Shown here: positions 8,454-17,505 of the stretch, piece after piece
How the letters are laid out: the number at the start of each line of letters is the position of its first letter
Position numbering within the stretch: position 1 is the stretch's first letter
The notes under the pieces: generated by a model
Database searches by the model: none
Told to the model about the DNA's origin: nothing
Seen by the model: only the letters and a program-made list of their open reading frames with translations
NCBI GenBank assembly: GCA_964402175.1
Contig: CAYOBN010000017.1
Span: 1-64,000 of the forward strand
Length of the DNA stretch: 64,000 bases
Reading direction: 5' to 3'
Origin: JAWKUK01 sp964402175
GTDB lineage: Bacteria > Planctomycetota > UBA1135 > GCA-002686595
Translations under genes and position numbers: made by a program

Positions 8454-9704
8454 ATGCCCAGGGTGCACTGGCCCCCGCAATCCTGGCCCCCGCAACACAC
8501 CGCCGCGCGCCGTGGCTCCGTGCGCGCGACGTGGCTCCCGTCGCTGTTCGCCCTGGTCCTCGCCGGGCTGGCGGCGGCCGGAGCCGCAGCACGGACATGG
8601 CCCGGGCCCCGCGGCCCGATCGACCGGGAGGCCGCAGTGGCCGTCGCCCTGGCGCTGGGCGCGTTATTGGCAGCGCTCCCTTGGGTCTGGCGGCTGCGCC
8701 GGCGCGGCCTCGCCGTCGCGGCGCTGTGCGTCGTCTGGTGGCTCGGAGTCGAGCGCTTCGCCGCGCCCCACCTCATCCACAAGCTGCGCCTGACGCAGCT
8801 CTTCTACGCCCAGGACCCCGATCACCTGCCGGTGGCCAAGGGCGGTGAGTGGAACGCCGACTCGCTGCGCGGGACCCCCCCAGCGAGCGAGTTCAGCGCG
8901 GACACCCTGAACGTGGTGTTCCTCGGTGACTCCTACACCTTTGGCCTGAAGGTCGGCGCACAGGAGGCCTTCCCAGCGCTCCTCGCCGAGCGCTTCCGCG
9001 CCGCACTGCCCGACAACCGGGTGCGGGTCGCCAACTTCGGTTGGTCCTCGTCGTCGCCGCTCTTGTCGCTGCGCCGCTTGGAGTCGATCGGCGAGCGTTA
9101 CCACCCCGACGTCGTCGTGCTGTGTGTCGACATGACGGACTTCGGCGACGACATCCGCTGGGGCAGCCTGCTCGCCGGCCGCGGCATGTACTGGCTGTAC
9201 GACAAGACGCCGATCCTGCTGCGCGCCTTCGAGGCCATCGCGCCGGATCGGTACAGCGCCGCGGTCGCGTGGAGCGTCGACGGCCCGGTCCGCCGCTTCT
9301 TCCACTCCCATGCGCCGTATCAAGAGACCCGGCACTTCATGGAGCCGATGGCAGAGAACATCGCGCGCCTCCACGCCTGGTGCACAGCGCGCGGCGCGGA
9401 CTTCGCGGTCGCTGCGCTGCCGCGTTCGTACCAGCACTCGAAACGAGAATGCCCGAAGAACTGGGAGGCGGCGGAGTACGAACCGCTGGGGCCCTACGCC
9501 TTGGAGCCCTTCAAGTTCTTCGATGAGCTGCGCCAGAGAGGGCAGTACCCGGTGTGGTCTCTGCTGGAGACCTTCCGCGACTCCGAGCAGTTCCCGCTCT
9601 GTTTCGAGAACGACCCGCACTGGACCCCATTGGGTCACACCGTCGCCGCGGATGGGCTCGCTGCTCCAATCCTGGAGCTCCTCGTGCGGCGCCTCGGTCA
9701 TTGA
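8454..9704 (+). CDS. SGNH/GDSL-type hydrolase with N-terminal membrane segments
   Basis: The 416-residue protein has about three membrane segments in the first ~105 residues, then an SGNH-hydrolase domain. Block I is VVFLGDSYTFG with the nucleophile Ser, a later conserved Asp region is VVLCVDMTDFGDDI, and block V is NDPHWTPLGH with the catalytic Asp and His. Family members are esterases or O-acetyl/acyl transferases acting on lipids, cell-wall or glycan substrates. The membrane anchor suggests the domain faces the periplasm and may modify a surface polymer, which is inference. The ATG start is 31 bases from the divergent DUF1549-like gene, so the short space between them must hold both promoters. 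Confidence 0.85.
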   Translation: MPRVHWPPQSWPPQHTAARRGSVRATWLPSLFALVLAGLAAAGAAARTWPGPRGPIDREAAVAVALALGALLAALPWVWRLRRRGLAVAALCVVWWLGVERFAAPHLIHKLRLTQLFYAQDPDHLPVAKGGEWNADSLRGTPPASEFSADTLNVVFLGDSYTFGLKVGAQEAFPALLAERFRAALPDNRVRVANFGWSSSSPLLSLRRLESIGERYHPDVVVLCVDMTDFGDDIRWGSLLAGRGMYWLYDKTPILLRAFEAIAPDRYSAAVAWSVDGPVRRFFHSHAPYQETRHFMEPMAENIARLHAWCTARGADFAVAALPRSYQHSKRECPKNWEAAEYEPLGPYALEPFKFFDELRQRGQYPVWSLLETFRDSEQFPLCFENDPHWTPLGHTVAADGLAAPILELLVRRLGH

Positions 9705-9708
9705 GGAC

Positions 9709-9732
9709 CACGCCGCGCCGCAGCGCGTCGTG
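9709..9732 (+). terminator. Putative terminator hairpin after SGNH gene
   Basis: Arms 9709-9718 and 9723-9732 pair at 9 of 10 positions around a 4-base loop (CGCA), directly after the SGNH stop at 9704. It is followed by TTGAG rather than a T-run, so it is a GC-rich terminator candidate without a uridine tract. Confidence 0.45.
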
Positions 9733-9760
9733 TTGAGACGTTGAGTCAGCTTCGTGCGCG

Positions 9761-9780
9761 CACGACACGACACGACACGA
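9761..9780. repeat. Short tandem repeat, four CACGA units
   Basis: Four exact head-to-tail copies of CACGA lie in the 222-base space between the SGNH gene and the prepilin-like gene. A 12-base palindrome (CGTGCGCGCACG, 9753-9764) abuts it. No function can be assigned. Confidence 0.7.
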
Positions 9781-9926
9781 CTCGAATCTAGACTCGACGC
9801 TGCGCCCAGCCAAGAAACGAGATTCGCACCGCATCCGCGTGACAGGCCGGATAGGTTTCGGTGCAGAGCCCGGACAGGGGGTCCGCTCGCGCTCTGCATG
9901 CCCGAATCCTCGTAAACGGAAATCGC

Positions 9927-12317
9927 ATGCGCCTTCCCCGCCCTGCCTACGCCGCCCGACGCGGCGCAGCCTTGCTCGCCCTCGTGGCTGCAGTGGTCCT
10001 TCTGTCCGTGATGGGGGCCACGCTGGTCGACAGCACCGTCTGGGCCAGCCGCCGCAACGACACCCGTATCGAGCGCGCCGATGCGCGCACCGCCGCCGAG
10101 AGCGCCGCGACCCTGGCGGCGGAGGTCCTCTGGGACGGCTTCCGCAACGACCTCGGCGGGGCGCTGCAGTCCCCCCAGGCGTTCCGCACCTACACCTCGT
10201 CGCTGGGACTGACGAACCAGTCGGGCGCGAACCCGCCGGTGCGCGCCGACTGGTCGGAGAACATCGGCCTCGCGCGTGACGCCCAGGGAGAGCTGATGCT
10301 GGGCGACGCGCGTTTGCTGGAGCTCCTCGTCCACCGCGAGGACGTGGGCCGCGCCGTGCGCATCCACATCACCGCGACGGCCGCGATCCGCCGCGGCGAC
10401 AGCGTGCGCGATGACGTGGCCGCGAGCGTCACCCGAGTCTGGGCCGTCGAGCCGCCGCTCTGGGATGGCCTCGACTTCGCGCTCCTCGCCAATAACGTGA
10501 ACTGCATCATGTGCCACACCGAGGTCGACTCGGCGCAGCGCGTGTTCAACGCCGCCCCCTCGAACTACGGCACCTTCGACCGCGTGCGCGTCGGTTCGAT
10601 CGAGAGCTTCCAGTTCCGCGAGGATCCGGACTCGAACATCGCCGGCACGCTCTACATCGGAGGCTCCGCGGTCGATGCGAGGGGTCGCCTGATCACGAAC
10701 TGGGCCGGGCTTCCGCTCGAGTCGGCGGCGATGGACGCCCACGGCCACCTCATGCAAGACGCGTTTGGTGACCTGCGCAGCGAGCACCTGCGTCCCGCTG
10801 ATGCGGGCAACCCCGAGAGGTTCGAGAACCTCTACCTGGACTACTTCAATCTGGGTCAGATCGACGGGATGTTGCCCGAGACCTTCCCGCCCCCGTTCCC
10901 TGATGATGGCGGCTACGACCTGCTGACGGGGAGCGACCTCACTGCGGGCACCGGCAACCGCGCCGTGGACGACGCCGAGTTCGAAGCGACCGTCGCCGGC
11001 TTCGCGGGTTCACTCAGCGGAGGCTCGATCGGTGTCGTGCCCCCGGGCCAGACGGTCACCAGCGCAGGCCAGCTCAGCACACTCCTGGAGGGAAACACCG
11101 CGAGCCTCGATGCCGTGACCCGCGGCCAAGTGATCCTCGTCGGCACCGAAGACAATCCCATTCGCCTCGACGGTAACGTTGCGGTCGACGGGGACGTGAT
11201 CCTCTCGGGCTACGTTGTCGGCATGGGCTCCCTCTGGGCCCGTGGCAACGTCTACATCCGCGGTGACCTGCGCTACCTCGACGGTGAAGTCAACGGCCAG
11301 CGCACCTTCGGCATCGCTCCGAACGGCGCGCCGAACGGTATGGCTTTGACGGCTGGCGGCAACATCGTGATCGGTGACCTCTATCGTCCGAGCTTCGGTC
11401 AGGGTGCCGCCGTCACAGGCCGAGCGAACGAATCCTGGAGCTTCACCCTGGAGGAGATGGGGATCTTCAACCGGCGTGAGTGGATCAAGACCCAGCCAGA
11501 ATTGCCCGGTCGCTCGGAGCGGATTCAGATCGGCACCGAGACTCGGACACAGGAGATCGTCCAGTGGCGCCCCACCGGCGAGTTCGTGGACGTGCCCATC
11601 TACGAGACGCGGATCGTCACTCCTCGGACCGACTATCACCCGGAGGTGACCGAGCGCGTGCTCGTCCGCTGGGAGCGTCGTGAGCGTCGCGAGAGGATCG
11701 TGACAGGGACCCGCGAGGTGTCGGAGCCGATCTATCGATGGGTTCGCCCGATGCTCCCGAACCCCGACTACGCTGGCCCTGATTACTTCCCGCGGTACTA
11801 CGCGTTCGACTCGACGACGACGGTCCCGATCTACAACAAGCGCGGTTGGTTCGATCCCTCTACGGGTCTCTGGATCTGCGACGAGCGAGCGGGAGGATGG
11901 AGCACCCAGGATCTCACCTTCGCCGACCCGACGAACCCGAACGATCCGATCCTCTACTCGAGCCCCGGCGTGCCGCGCGCTCTTGTAAGCTCGCTCACCC
12001 CGACAGCGGACTGGCTCTCGAACGAGCTGCTGCGGCAGCTGATTCAAGACACGCTCAGCCAGCGTGAGGCGAACGAGGCCTTCGAGATCGATGCGACCCT
12101 CTACAGCGCCAACAGCCTCTTCGGTGTCGTGCCGATCGGCGATGGCACCGACGGCAGACTGAGCGTGAACGGGGCTGTGATCGGCGCCGATGTCGGCCTC
12201 CTCGGCCCCCGCGGCACGCGCATCCTCTACGACGGTCGCGGCAAGGACCTCCTCGACATCCGCGACCCCGCGCGGGTCGGGATCTTCCGGATGCTCGCGG
12301 CGCCCGCGCCGCTCTGA
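9927..12317 (+). CDS. Prepilin-like secreted protein with a single heme c motif
   Basis: The 796-residue protein starts at ATG 9927; the frame is open to GTG 9861, but the ATG gives a compact leader. The N-terminus, RRGAALLALVAAVVLLSVMG (about 11-30), followed by a long helix rich in Ala, Arg and Glu, resembles the N-terminus of PilX/PilV-type minor prepilins. A CIMCH heme motif lies at 193-197. A central segment around residues 410-450 has repeated short strands such as DGDVILSGYVVG and NVYIRGDLRY, like an adhesin or beta-solenoid. Residues about 530-600 are highly charged, rich in Arg and Glu. I know no family with this full layout. It may be a pilus-tip or pseudopilus-like extracellular protein; no assembly genes are adjacent. 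Confidence 0.75.
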   Translation: MRLPRPAYAARRGAALLALVAAVVLLSVMGATLVDSTVWASRRNDTRIERADARTAAESAATLAAEVLWDGFRNDLGGALQSPQAFRTYTSSLGLTNQSGANPPVRADWSENIGLARDAQGELMLGDARLLELLVHREDVGRAVRIHITATAAIRRGDSVRDDVAASVTRVWAVEPPLWDGLDFALLANNVNCIMCHTEVDSAQRVFNAAPSNYGTFDRVRVGSIESFQFREDPDSNIAGTLYIGGSAVDARGRLITNWAGLPLESAAMDAHGHLMQDAFGDLRSEHLRPADAGNPERFENLYLDYFNLGQIDGMLPETFPPPFPDDGGYDLLTGSDLTAGTGNRAVDDAEFEATVAGFAGSLSGGSIGVVPPGQTVTSAGQLSTLLEGNTASLDAVTRGQVILVGTEDNPIRLDGNVAVDGDVILSGYVVGMGSLWARGNVYIRGDLRYLDGEVNGQRTFGIAPNGAPNGMALTAGGNIVIGDLYRPSFGQGAAVTGRANESWSFTLEEMGIFNRREWIKTQPELPGRSERIQIGTETRTQEIVQWRPTGEFVDVPIYETRIVTPRTDYHPEVTERVLVRWERRERRERIVTGTREVSEPIYRWVRPMLPNPDYAGPDYFPRYYAFDSTTTVPIYNKRGWFDPSTGLWICDERAGGWSTQDLTFADPTNPNDPILYSSPGVPRALVSSLTPTADWLSNELLRQLIQDTLSQREANEAFEIDATLYSANSLFGVVPIGDGTDGRLSVNGAVIGADVGLLGPRGTRILYDGRGKDLLDIRDPARVGIFRMLAAPAPL

Positions 12318-12349
12318 TCCCACGGAGGAGCCCCGAGCGGTCGCGCGGC

Positions 12350-13300
12350 TCAACGCGCGAGCACACGCAACAGCGTGCACAGGGACGCCGCACGGTCGGC
12401 GTCCCTGAGCTTTGGGAGCCGCACACGCAAGCCCGCGGCGTCCATCGCGACCCCGGAGAGGTCGGACTCGAGCCCGCGTAGGATCAACTCTTGCAGCGCG
12501 GCGCGCTCCTCGAGGGGTTCGAGCGGCAGCGCGAGCGCCACGGCGGCCGCGACCTCGGCATCGCGCAGCTCGAGCGCCGTGCCCAAGCGCGGATCGCGGC
12601 GCCCTTCGGGGTCAGCCGCCCGCCCATCGATCCACCTCTGCCACTCGACCGCTTCGCGCAGTCGCGCTGCGACGGGCTCCCAGGTCTCGTCGAGCTGCGT
12701 CCCGGGCGTCTCATCGGCGGGGGCGACGGGCGCGGTGCGCTCCGCGACCCGCGGGGTGTGCTCGGGTGCTGGAATCCACGTGCCCTCTTCCTCGCCGGCG
12801 ACCTGGCCGGGGTGCAGGTGGTGCACGGCGCCGGGGCTCCAGACGGCGGCGCCGTCGATATCGCCGCGGAACGTGTACCCAGGGGCCGTACGCCAGCGCC
12901 CCTCGAGCTCGGCGGCTTCCACGTGCGCCCGGTTCGGATGTGGGAGTCCCGGGGTCCACACGGCGCGCGGAGGATCGCCCTGGAGGAGTCGATAGCCCGG
13001 GTCGGGCAGCCACTCACCAGGTGAGCGGCCCGCGGTCAGGTTGGGTGCCGCGGCACTCCGTGCGCCCGGGACCCAAGGCTGTGTCTGCTGCGGGGTTCGA
13101 GGGGTGACCGCGGGCGCCTCCTCTGCAGGAGGATCCACCGTCACGACTTGAATCGGCGGAGACTGCGTCTGGGCCTCGCGCTGCAGGCGTTCCCAGCGCG
13201 ATTCCAGCGCTTCCTCGCCTCGCATCCGGCGGTCGACCGAAGGGCAAGCCGCGCCCGCGAGGGCGAGGAGCAAGATCCAACAAGGATGGGAGCCCGACAT
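12350..13300 (-). CDS. Putative lipoprotein with two 39-residue W-PGY repeats
   Basis: The 316-residue product has a short hydrophobic leader ending LLALAGAAC, with a lipobox-like Cys19; the -3 residue is Gly, so lipidation is plausible but not certain. Two adjacent 39-residue units (about residues 95-133 and 134-172) share the pattern G-x-W-x3-PGY-x10-AVW-x-PG, ending in acidic residues, and a third partial unit starts GTWIPAPEH. The C-terminal third is helical and rich in Leu, Arg and Glu. I do not recognise a family. It ends 33 bases from the convergent prepilin-like gene and starts 33 bases after the TamA-like stop, so it could be the last gene of the TamA/TamB operon. Confidence 0.75.
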   Translation of the reverse strand: MSGSHPCWILLLALAGAACPSVDRRMRGEEALESRWERLQREAQTQSPPIQVVTVDPPAEEAPAVTPRTPQQTQPWVPGARSAAAPNLTAGRSPGEWLPDPGYRLLQGDPPRAVWTPGLPHPNRAHVEAAELEGRWRTAPGYTFRGDIDGAAVWSPGAVHHLHPGQVAGEEEGTWIPAPEHTPRVAERTAPVAPADETPGTQLDETWEPVAARLREAVEWQRWIDGRAADPEGRRDPRLGTALELRDAEVAAAVALALPLEPLEERAALQELILRGLESDLSGVAMDAAGLRVRLPKLRDADRAASLCTLLRVLAR

Positions 13301-13333
13301 GCAGGAGAGGCTAACACGGCGCGCCGCCGAGGT

Positions 13334-15529
13334 TCAGAACGCCATGCCGACGCTGAAGTGCGCGGCCCAGTCGTCCTCCCCCGAGCGTGGGTCGGGATTG
13401 GCTGCGACGTCGACGCGCAGCGGTCCGATCGGGAGCAGGTAACGCAGCCCGAGCCCGACCCCCGCTCGTACGTCATCGAACTGAAGCACGTCGGTGTGAT
13501 CCGACGCAAGGGTGCCCGCGTCGGCGAACACCGCGCCCTGCAACCGATCGGTCAGTGCCTGACGCCACTCGAGTCCGAACGTCGTGAAACCCTCGCCGCC
13601 GATCGGCTCGCCCGCGCGGTCGCGGGGGCCGAGCTCGCTCTCCAAGAACGACCGCACAGAGTTCTCGCCGCCGTTGAAGAAGCGCTCTTGCAGCGGGATC
13701 GAGCGATCGTCGCCCAGCGGCGAGATGAGGCCGAGCCGCGCGCTCATCGCGATGACCGCCTGGCTGCCGATCGGCCGATACCCCGCGACGTTCAGCGTCG
13801 CTCGGACGAAGTCGAGCTCCGAGCCGAGCGCGGACGAGCCGTACTCCACCGCAGCCTCGCCGAACACGCCGCGGGTCGGCAGGAAGCTGTTGTCGCGCAA
13901 GTCGACCCGCTGCGTCAGGCGCAACGTCGAGAGGTCCACGGTCGTCGGGTCGTCCTCGAGCTCTGCCTCCTGGACCGTGACGTCGCGCACTTCGGAGCGG
14001 CGGAACTGGTAGCCGAAGCTCGTCGCAACACGCGCGGTCCATTCCCGCGTGACGAACGCGCCGAGGCCGCGCTGGAGGCGCACGAACGACGGCTCATCGC
14101 GTCGGTCGTAGGTCGCGCGCAGGTCGCCCACGAGGTCGTTTCCGAGCAACCACGGATCGGTCAATGTCACCGTGGCACGCAGCGCGCGCAGCGCCGCGAC
14201 GCCCTCCGCCCGCAGCGTCCGACCCGCGCCGAAGAGGTTGCGATCCCGCCAGCCGCCGCCGATCCGCACGAGCTCGTACGAGCCGTAACCCGGCTCGACC
14301 CAGACTTCGCGGCTGGAGCGCTCGCGCACATCGAAGACGAGCTCGCGCTGCGCGCCTGTGCCGTCGGCGCGCGCTCGGACCTCACTGAAGAGGCCGGTGC
14401 GATAGAGCCGGCGCACGTCCGTTCGCACGCGGGCCGCGTCGTACACGTCGCCCGCTCCGAGTTCGACACGCTGCGCGAGGAACCGCGGACGTGTGCGCTC
14501 GGCGCCCTGGAACACGATCTGGGACACCACCACACGCGGTCCCGGTGTCACCCTGGCGACGAGCTCGACACGGCCGGTCGCGCGGTCGATGGAGGATTCG
14601 ATCTCGACGGTCGCGTCGGGATAGCCGCCGCGTCCGAGCGCTTCGACGAGCGCACCGAAGAGCTCGCGCTCGAGGCGCGGCGCGTAGGTCCGCGGTCGGT
14701 CGCCTTCTGGGCCGCGGACACGCTGCACCGCAGCTTCGAGCGCTTCACGCAGCTCGGCGGGCAACACCGTTTCGGGTTCGGGCGGCAGCCGCAGCGCGAC
14801 AGACTCCAGCCGATAGCGGCGCCCGCGATCGACCGTCACACGCAGCGTGACGTCGCCAGCGAGCGCGTCGTCCTCCGGGGCGGCGATCTCGACCGACGCG
14901 TCGAGGTCGCCTTCAGCCATCAGCGCCGCAGTGATACGCGCCGGCGCACGGCGGATCCGCTCGGCGTCGTAGACCCACTTGGGACGCGCGCGCAGGAGAG
15001 ATCCCTCGGGCTCGCCGAGCAGCGCGCGCACTTCGCTCGGCAGGAGGGCCGCCCCCGCGAGGCCTTCGATCTCGACCGCGGCGATGTTCACCTCGGGGCC
15101 AGGCTCGACGGAGAGCGTCGCTTCGTCGCGTTCGACGGCGTATGTCACCTCGGCGCGCGGATACCCGGCAGAGCGCAGGGCAAGTTGCAGCTCGAACGCA
15201 GCGTCGTCCAGGTGCAGCTCGAGTCCGTTCGACGCTTCATACGCGGCCAGCAGCTCGTCGGTGGCCGCTCGTGCGCGCTCTTCCTGGCCTTTCGGCAAAC
15301 CGACGAAGCGCGCCGAGCGTTCACCGAGCGCTCGTACGAACGACGGCTTCGCTCGCGCCCTGTCCCCGTGAGTCGCTCGGGCGTTCGCGGATTGTGCTGC
15401 GTCCTGCGGCGCCGCCTCGCTCCGACTCGAACGGCACCCGAGCGCCAGCGCGAGCGCGCACAGCACGCCGAGCCCGCGGCCCGCGGACCATGCCGCGCGG
15501 GCTCGGGTGGATGCAGAGATCGAGGACAT
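13334..15529 (-). CDS. tamA: Omp85-family outer-membrane assembly factor (TamA/BamA-like)
   Basis: The 731-residue protein has a signal segment ending ALALALGC, POTRA-like modules over roughly residues 100-400 (for example NIAAVEIEGLAG, VVVSQIVFQGAERTRP and YDAARVRTDVRRLYRTGLF), and a C-terminal barrel of about 330 residues. The Omp85 barrel hallmark is seen as RFFNGGENSVRSF, and the last strands include GLRYLLPIGPLRVDVA and end in Phe. Omp85 proteins fold or insert outer-membrane proteins. It follows tamB after 17 bases, the typical TamA-TamB partnership. The frame extends 7 codons to a TTG at 15550; ATG 15529 is preferred. The leader ends with a Cys in a non-canonical lipobox, unusual for this family. 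BamA itself is less likely because of the TamB neighbour. Confidence 0.88.
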   Translation of the reverse strand: MSSISASTRARAAWSAGRGLGVLCALALALGCRSSRSEAAPQDAAQSANARATHGDRARAKPSFVRALGERSARFVGLPKGQEERARAATDELLAAYEASNGLELHLDDAAFELQLALRSAGYPRAEVTYAVERDEATLSVEPGPEVNIAAVEIEGLAGAALLPSEVRALLGEPEGSLLRARPKWVYDAERIRRAPARITAALMAEGDLDASVEIAAPEDDALAGDVTLRVTVDRGRRYRLESVALRLPPEPETVLPAELREALEAAVQRVRGPEGDRPRTYAPRLERELFGALVEALGRGGYPDATVEIESSIDRATGRVELVARVTPGPRVVVSQIVFQGAERTRPRFLAQRVELGAGDVYDAARVRTDVRRLYRTGLFSEVRARADGTGAQRELVFDVRERSSREVWVEPGYGSYELVRIGGGWRDRNLFGAGRTLRAEGVAALRALRATVTLTDPWLLGNDLVGDLRATYDRRDEPSFVRLQRGLGAFVTREWTARVATSFGYQFRRSEVRDVTVQEAELEDDPTTVDLSTLRLTQRVDLRDNSFLPTRGVFGEAAVEYGSSALGSELDFVRATLNVAGYRPIGSQAVIAMSARLGLISPLGDDRSIPLQERFFNGGENSVRSFLESELGPRDRAGEPIGGEGFTTFGLEWRQALTDRLQGAVFADAGTLASDHTDVLQFDDVRAGVGLGLRYLLPIGPLRVDVAANPDPRSGEDDWAAHFSVGMAF

Positions 15530-15546
15530 CGGGTGCAAGCTCGACG

Positions 15547-17505
15547 TCAACGCAGGCGGACGACGAAGCGCAGGCCCAGGTTGTAGTCTTCGTAGGCGTC
15601 GCGTTCCAAGACGGTGTACACACCGCCCTCTCGGCCGAAGGCCCGCTCGCGCACGAGCAACGAGGCTTCGAGCGTCAGGACCCCCGACTTGGACACATCG
15701 CGGCCCGTGACGACCTCGATGCGGCTCAAGAAGCTCTGGCGGTCGTCGAAGCCGCCGCGGTCGAACCAGCCGCGCACCAAGTCCTTTGCGACGTACACCG
15801 CGAGCGCTTCGCCGGCCGCGGTGACCTGTCCGGCCTCCGCCGGCGGTCGGCCCGACACGACGAGCAGGACCAGTTGGTCTGCGGAGAGCGGCGGATTCGA
15901 CGACAAGCGCACCTCGGGCGCGTTGTACGTACCGAGCAGTTCGACGGTGACATCGTGGCCCGCGACCCGCGTCTCGCCGATCAGCTCGAGCTGCGGGACG
16001 TTCGGCTGGTCGGGGGTGAAGCGCACGGCGCCGCGCTCGAAGCGCACCGTCGCGGCAGGCAGAGCGAGCTCGAGCGGATCCACGAAGACCTGTCCGACGA
16101 GCACCGGCAGCGCCGCGTCACCTGTGAGGCGCAGGTCCGCGCGCAGAGCGCCGCGCGCCACGTTGCCCTGGACGCGCACCACGTCGCGGGTGGACAGTGC
16201 GACATCGAGCGTGGCGCCGGAAGGACCGAGCGCTGGGAGCTCCAGGTTCGACGAGCGCGCGCCCGCGCCAGTCCCGCGCCGCGGCAAGGCCCCTTCGAGC
16301 GCGCGCAGGAGGTCCACTTCGAGCCGCAAACGAGAGCCCACGAGCGCCACGCTGCCCGAGACCGCGGGCGCGCTGGCCGCTCCTCGCACCGCGAGCTCCA
16401 CGTCCGCGCGAAACCGCGCGTCCCCGGTGCGCGCGAGGAGGACACCTGCGCCGGTGACGGCCAGATCGAGCGGCAGAGGCGCCGCGAGCCCCACAGTGCC
16501 TGTGACCCGCACAGGCGCTGCTCCGAGGGTCGCTTCGGCGCGCTCGATCCGGATCCGCTCGGTATCGAGCGCGAGCGCGAGCTGCAGCCCATCGATGTTC
16601 GGCAGCCCCTCCGCACGCACACGACCGTCGGCGAGGCCGAGCGCACCCGCGAGCACCGGCGCTGCGAGCGGCCCTGCGAGCGTGACCTCCACCTGGCCCT
16701 GGCCCTCGAAGCGCCGCACGTCGGGCGCGAGGGCTTGCACGGCGCTCGGAGCTCCATCGAGCCGGCCGTGGAAGCAGAGCTCGAGCGGGGCCGCATGCAG
16801 CAGCCCGCCCGACCCATCGAGCGCGCCGACCACGGCGAGCTCGGTCCAGCCTGGCACATCGATCGCACCCGTGAGCTCCGCGCGCTGTCCGCCATCCGGT
16901 AGCGCGAGTGAGAGCGCTGCATGCGCCGCGAGGTTCGCAAAGGACACCTCAGCGGCGAGCGCATAAGGCCCCCGCGCTGGACCCTCGAGGTTCAGCCCTG
17001 TGAGCTCGACGGGCCCGGCGTCGGTGTCCAGGATCAGCGCGCTCTCCTCGAGTGTGAGCTGCGGCAGCGCCGCCAGCGGAGGCCACGGCGCTTCGAAGGG
17101 CTCGTCGCCGTCCGCTCGGGCAGAGATCCGCCCGCTGAGACCGGTGACGATCACCGAGTCGAGCGCTGCGAGCTCACCGCGCGCGGCGCGCAGCAGCGCT
17201 CCCGTCACACGGATTTCATCGACATCGAGCTCGATGCCGTCGGCGGACAGCGCGACACCGTGGAGCACCAGCGTATGCCAAAGGTCGCCGTCGATTCGGC
17301 GGACATCGAGCTGCAGTCCCCCGAAGTGTGCGCCGAACCAAGGCGCAGCCCGCACCACCAGCGGAAAGAGCGTGCGCTCACGGGTCGAGTACAACCCGAT
17401 CGAGCCGAGTACGAGGACTCCCGCGCCGACGAAGACGAGGCGCAGGGAACGGCGCAGGAGCCCCCGTAGGAACCGACGCACGCGCCGCGGAGGCGCGGTC
17501 GCCAT
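15547..17505 (-). CDS. tamB: TamB-like translocation/assembly protein
   Basis: The 652-residue product starts at ATG 17505, sharing one base with the stop of the upstream gene; the long open frame beyond that is antisense noise. A single membrane segment (about residues 20-38) anchors the N-terminus, followed by a long run of short alternating beta-strands of the AsmA/TamB type. The C-terminus has the DUF490 character, with SADQLVLLVVSGRP, IEVVTGRDVSKSGVLTLEAS and a final GLRFVVRLR. TamB spans the periplasm and works with TamA in outer-membrane protein or lipid transport. At 652 residues it is about half the length of the E. coli protein. The pairing with the Omp85 gene downstream supports the call. 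Confidence 0.85.
   Translation of the reverse strand: MATAPPRRVRRFLRGLLRRSLRLVFVGAGVLVLGSIGLYSTRERTLFPLVVRAAPWFGAHFGGLQLDVRRIDGDLWHTLVLHGVALSADGIELDVDEIRVTGALLRAARGELAALDSVIVTGLSGRISARADGDEPFEAPWPPLAALPQLTLEESALILDTDAGPVELTGLNLEGPARGPYALAAEVSFANLAAHAALSLALPDGGQRAELTGAIDVPGWTELAVVGALDGSGGLLHAAPLELCFHGRLDGAPSAVQALAPDVRRFEGQGQVEVTLAGPLAAPVLAGALGLADGRVRAEGLPNIDGLQLALALDTERIRIERAEATLGAAPVRVTGTVGLAAPLPLDLAVTGAGVLLARTGDARFRADVELAVRGAASAPAVSGSVALVGSRLRLEVDLLRALEGALPRRGTGAGARSSNLELPALGPSGATLDVALSTRDVVRVQGNVARGALRADLRLTGDAALPVLVGQVFVDPLELALPAATVRFERGAVRFTPDQPNVPQLELIGETRVAGHDVTVELLGTYNAPEVRLSSNPPLSADQLVLLVVSGRPPAEAGQVTAAGEALAVYVAKDLVRGWFDRGGFDDRQSFLSRIEVVTGRDVSKSGVLTLEASLLVRERAFGREGGVYTVLERDAYEDYNLGLRFVVRLR

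Noticed and set aside
5693..8848. Very long plus-strand open frame opposite the DUF1501/DUF1549-like genes
   Set aside because: Low-complexity Arg/Glu/Ala sequence with no motif, antisense to recognised genes; expected in G+C-rich DNA.
9783..9926. Cyclic di-GMP (GEMM) riboswitch before the prepilin-like gene
   Set aside because: Looked for because such genes are often c-di-GMP regulated, but the conserved riboswitch core is not present.
15530..15550. TTG start for the TamA-like gene
   Set aside because: ATG 15529 gives a normal leader and leaves 17 bases after the TamB stop; the TTG would overlap TamB and add no homology.
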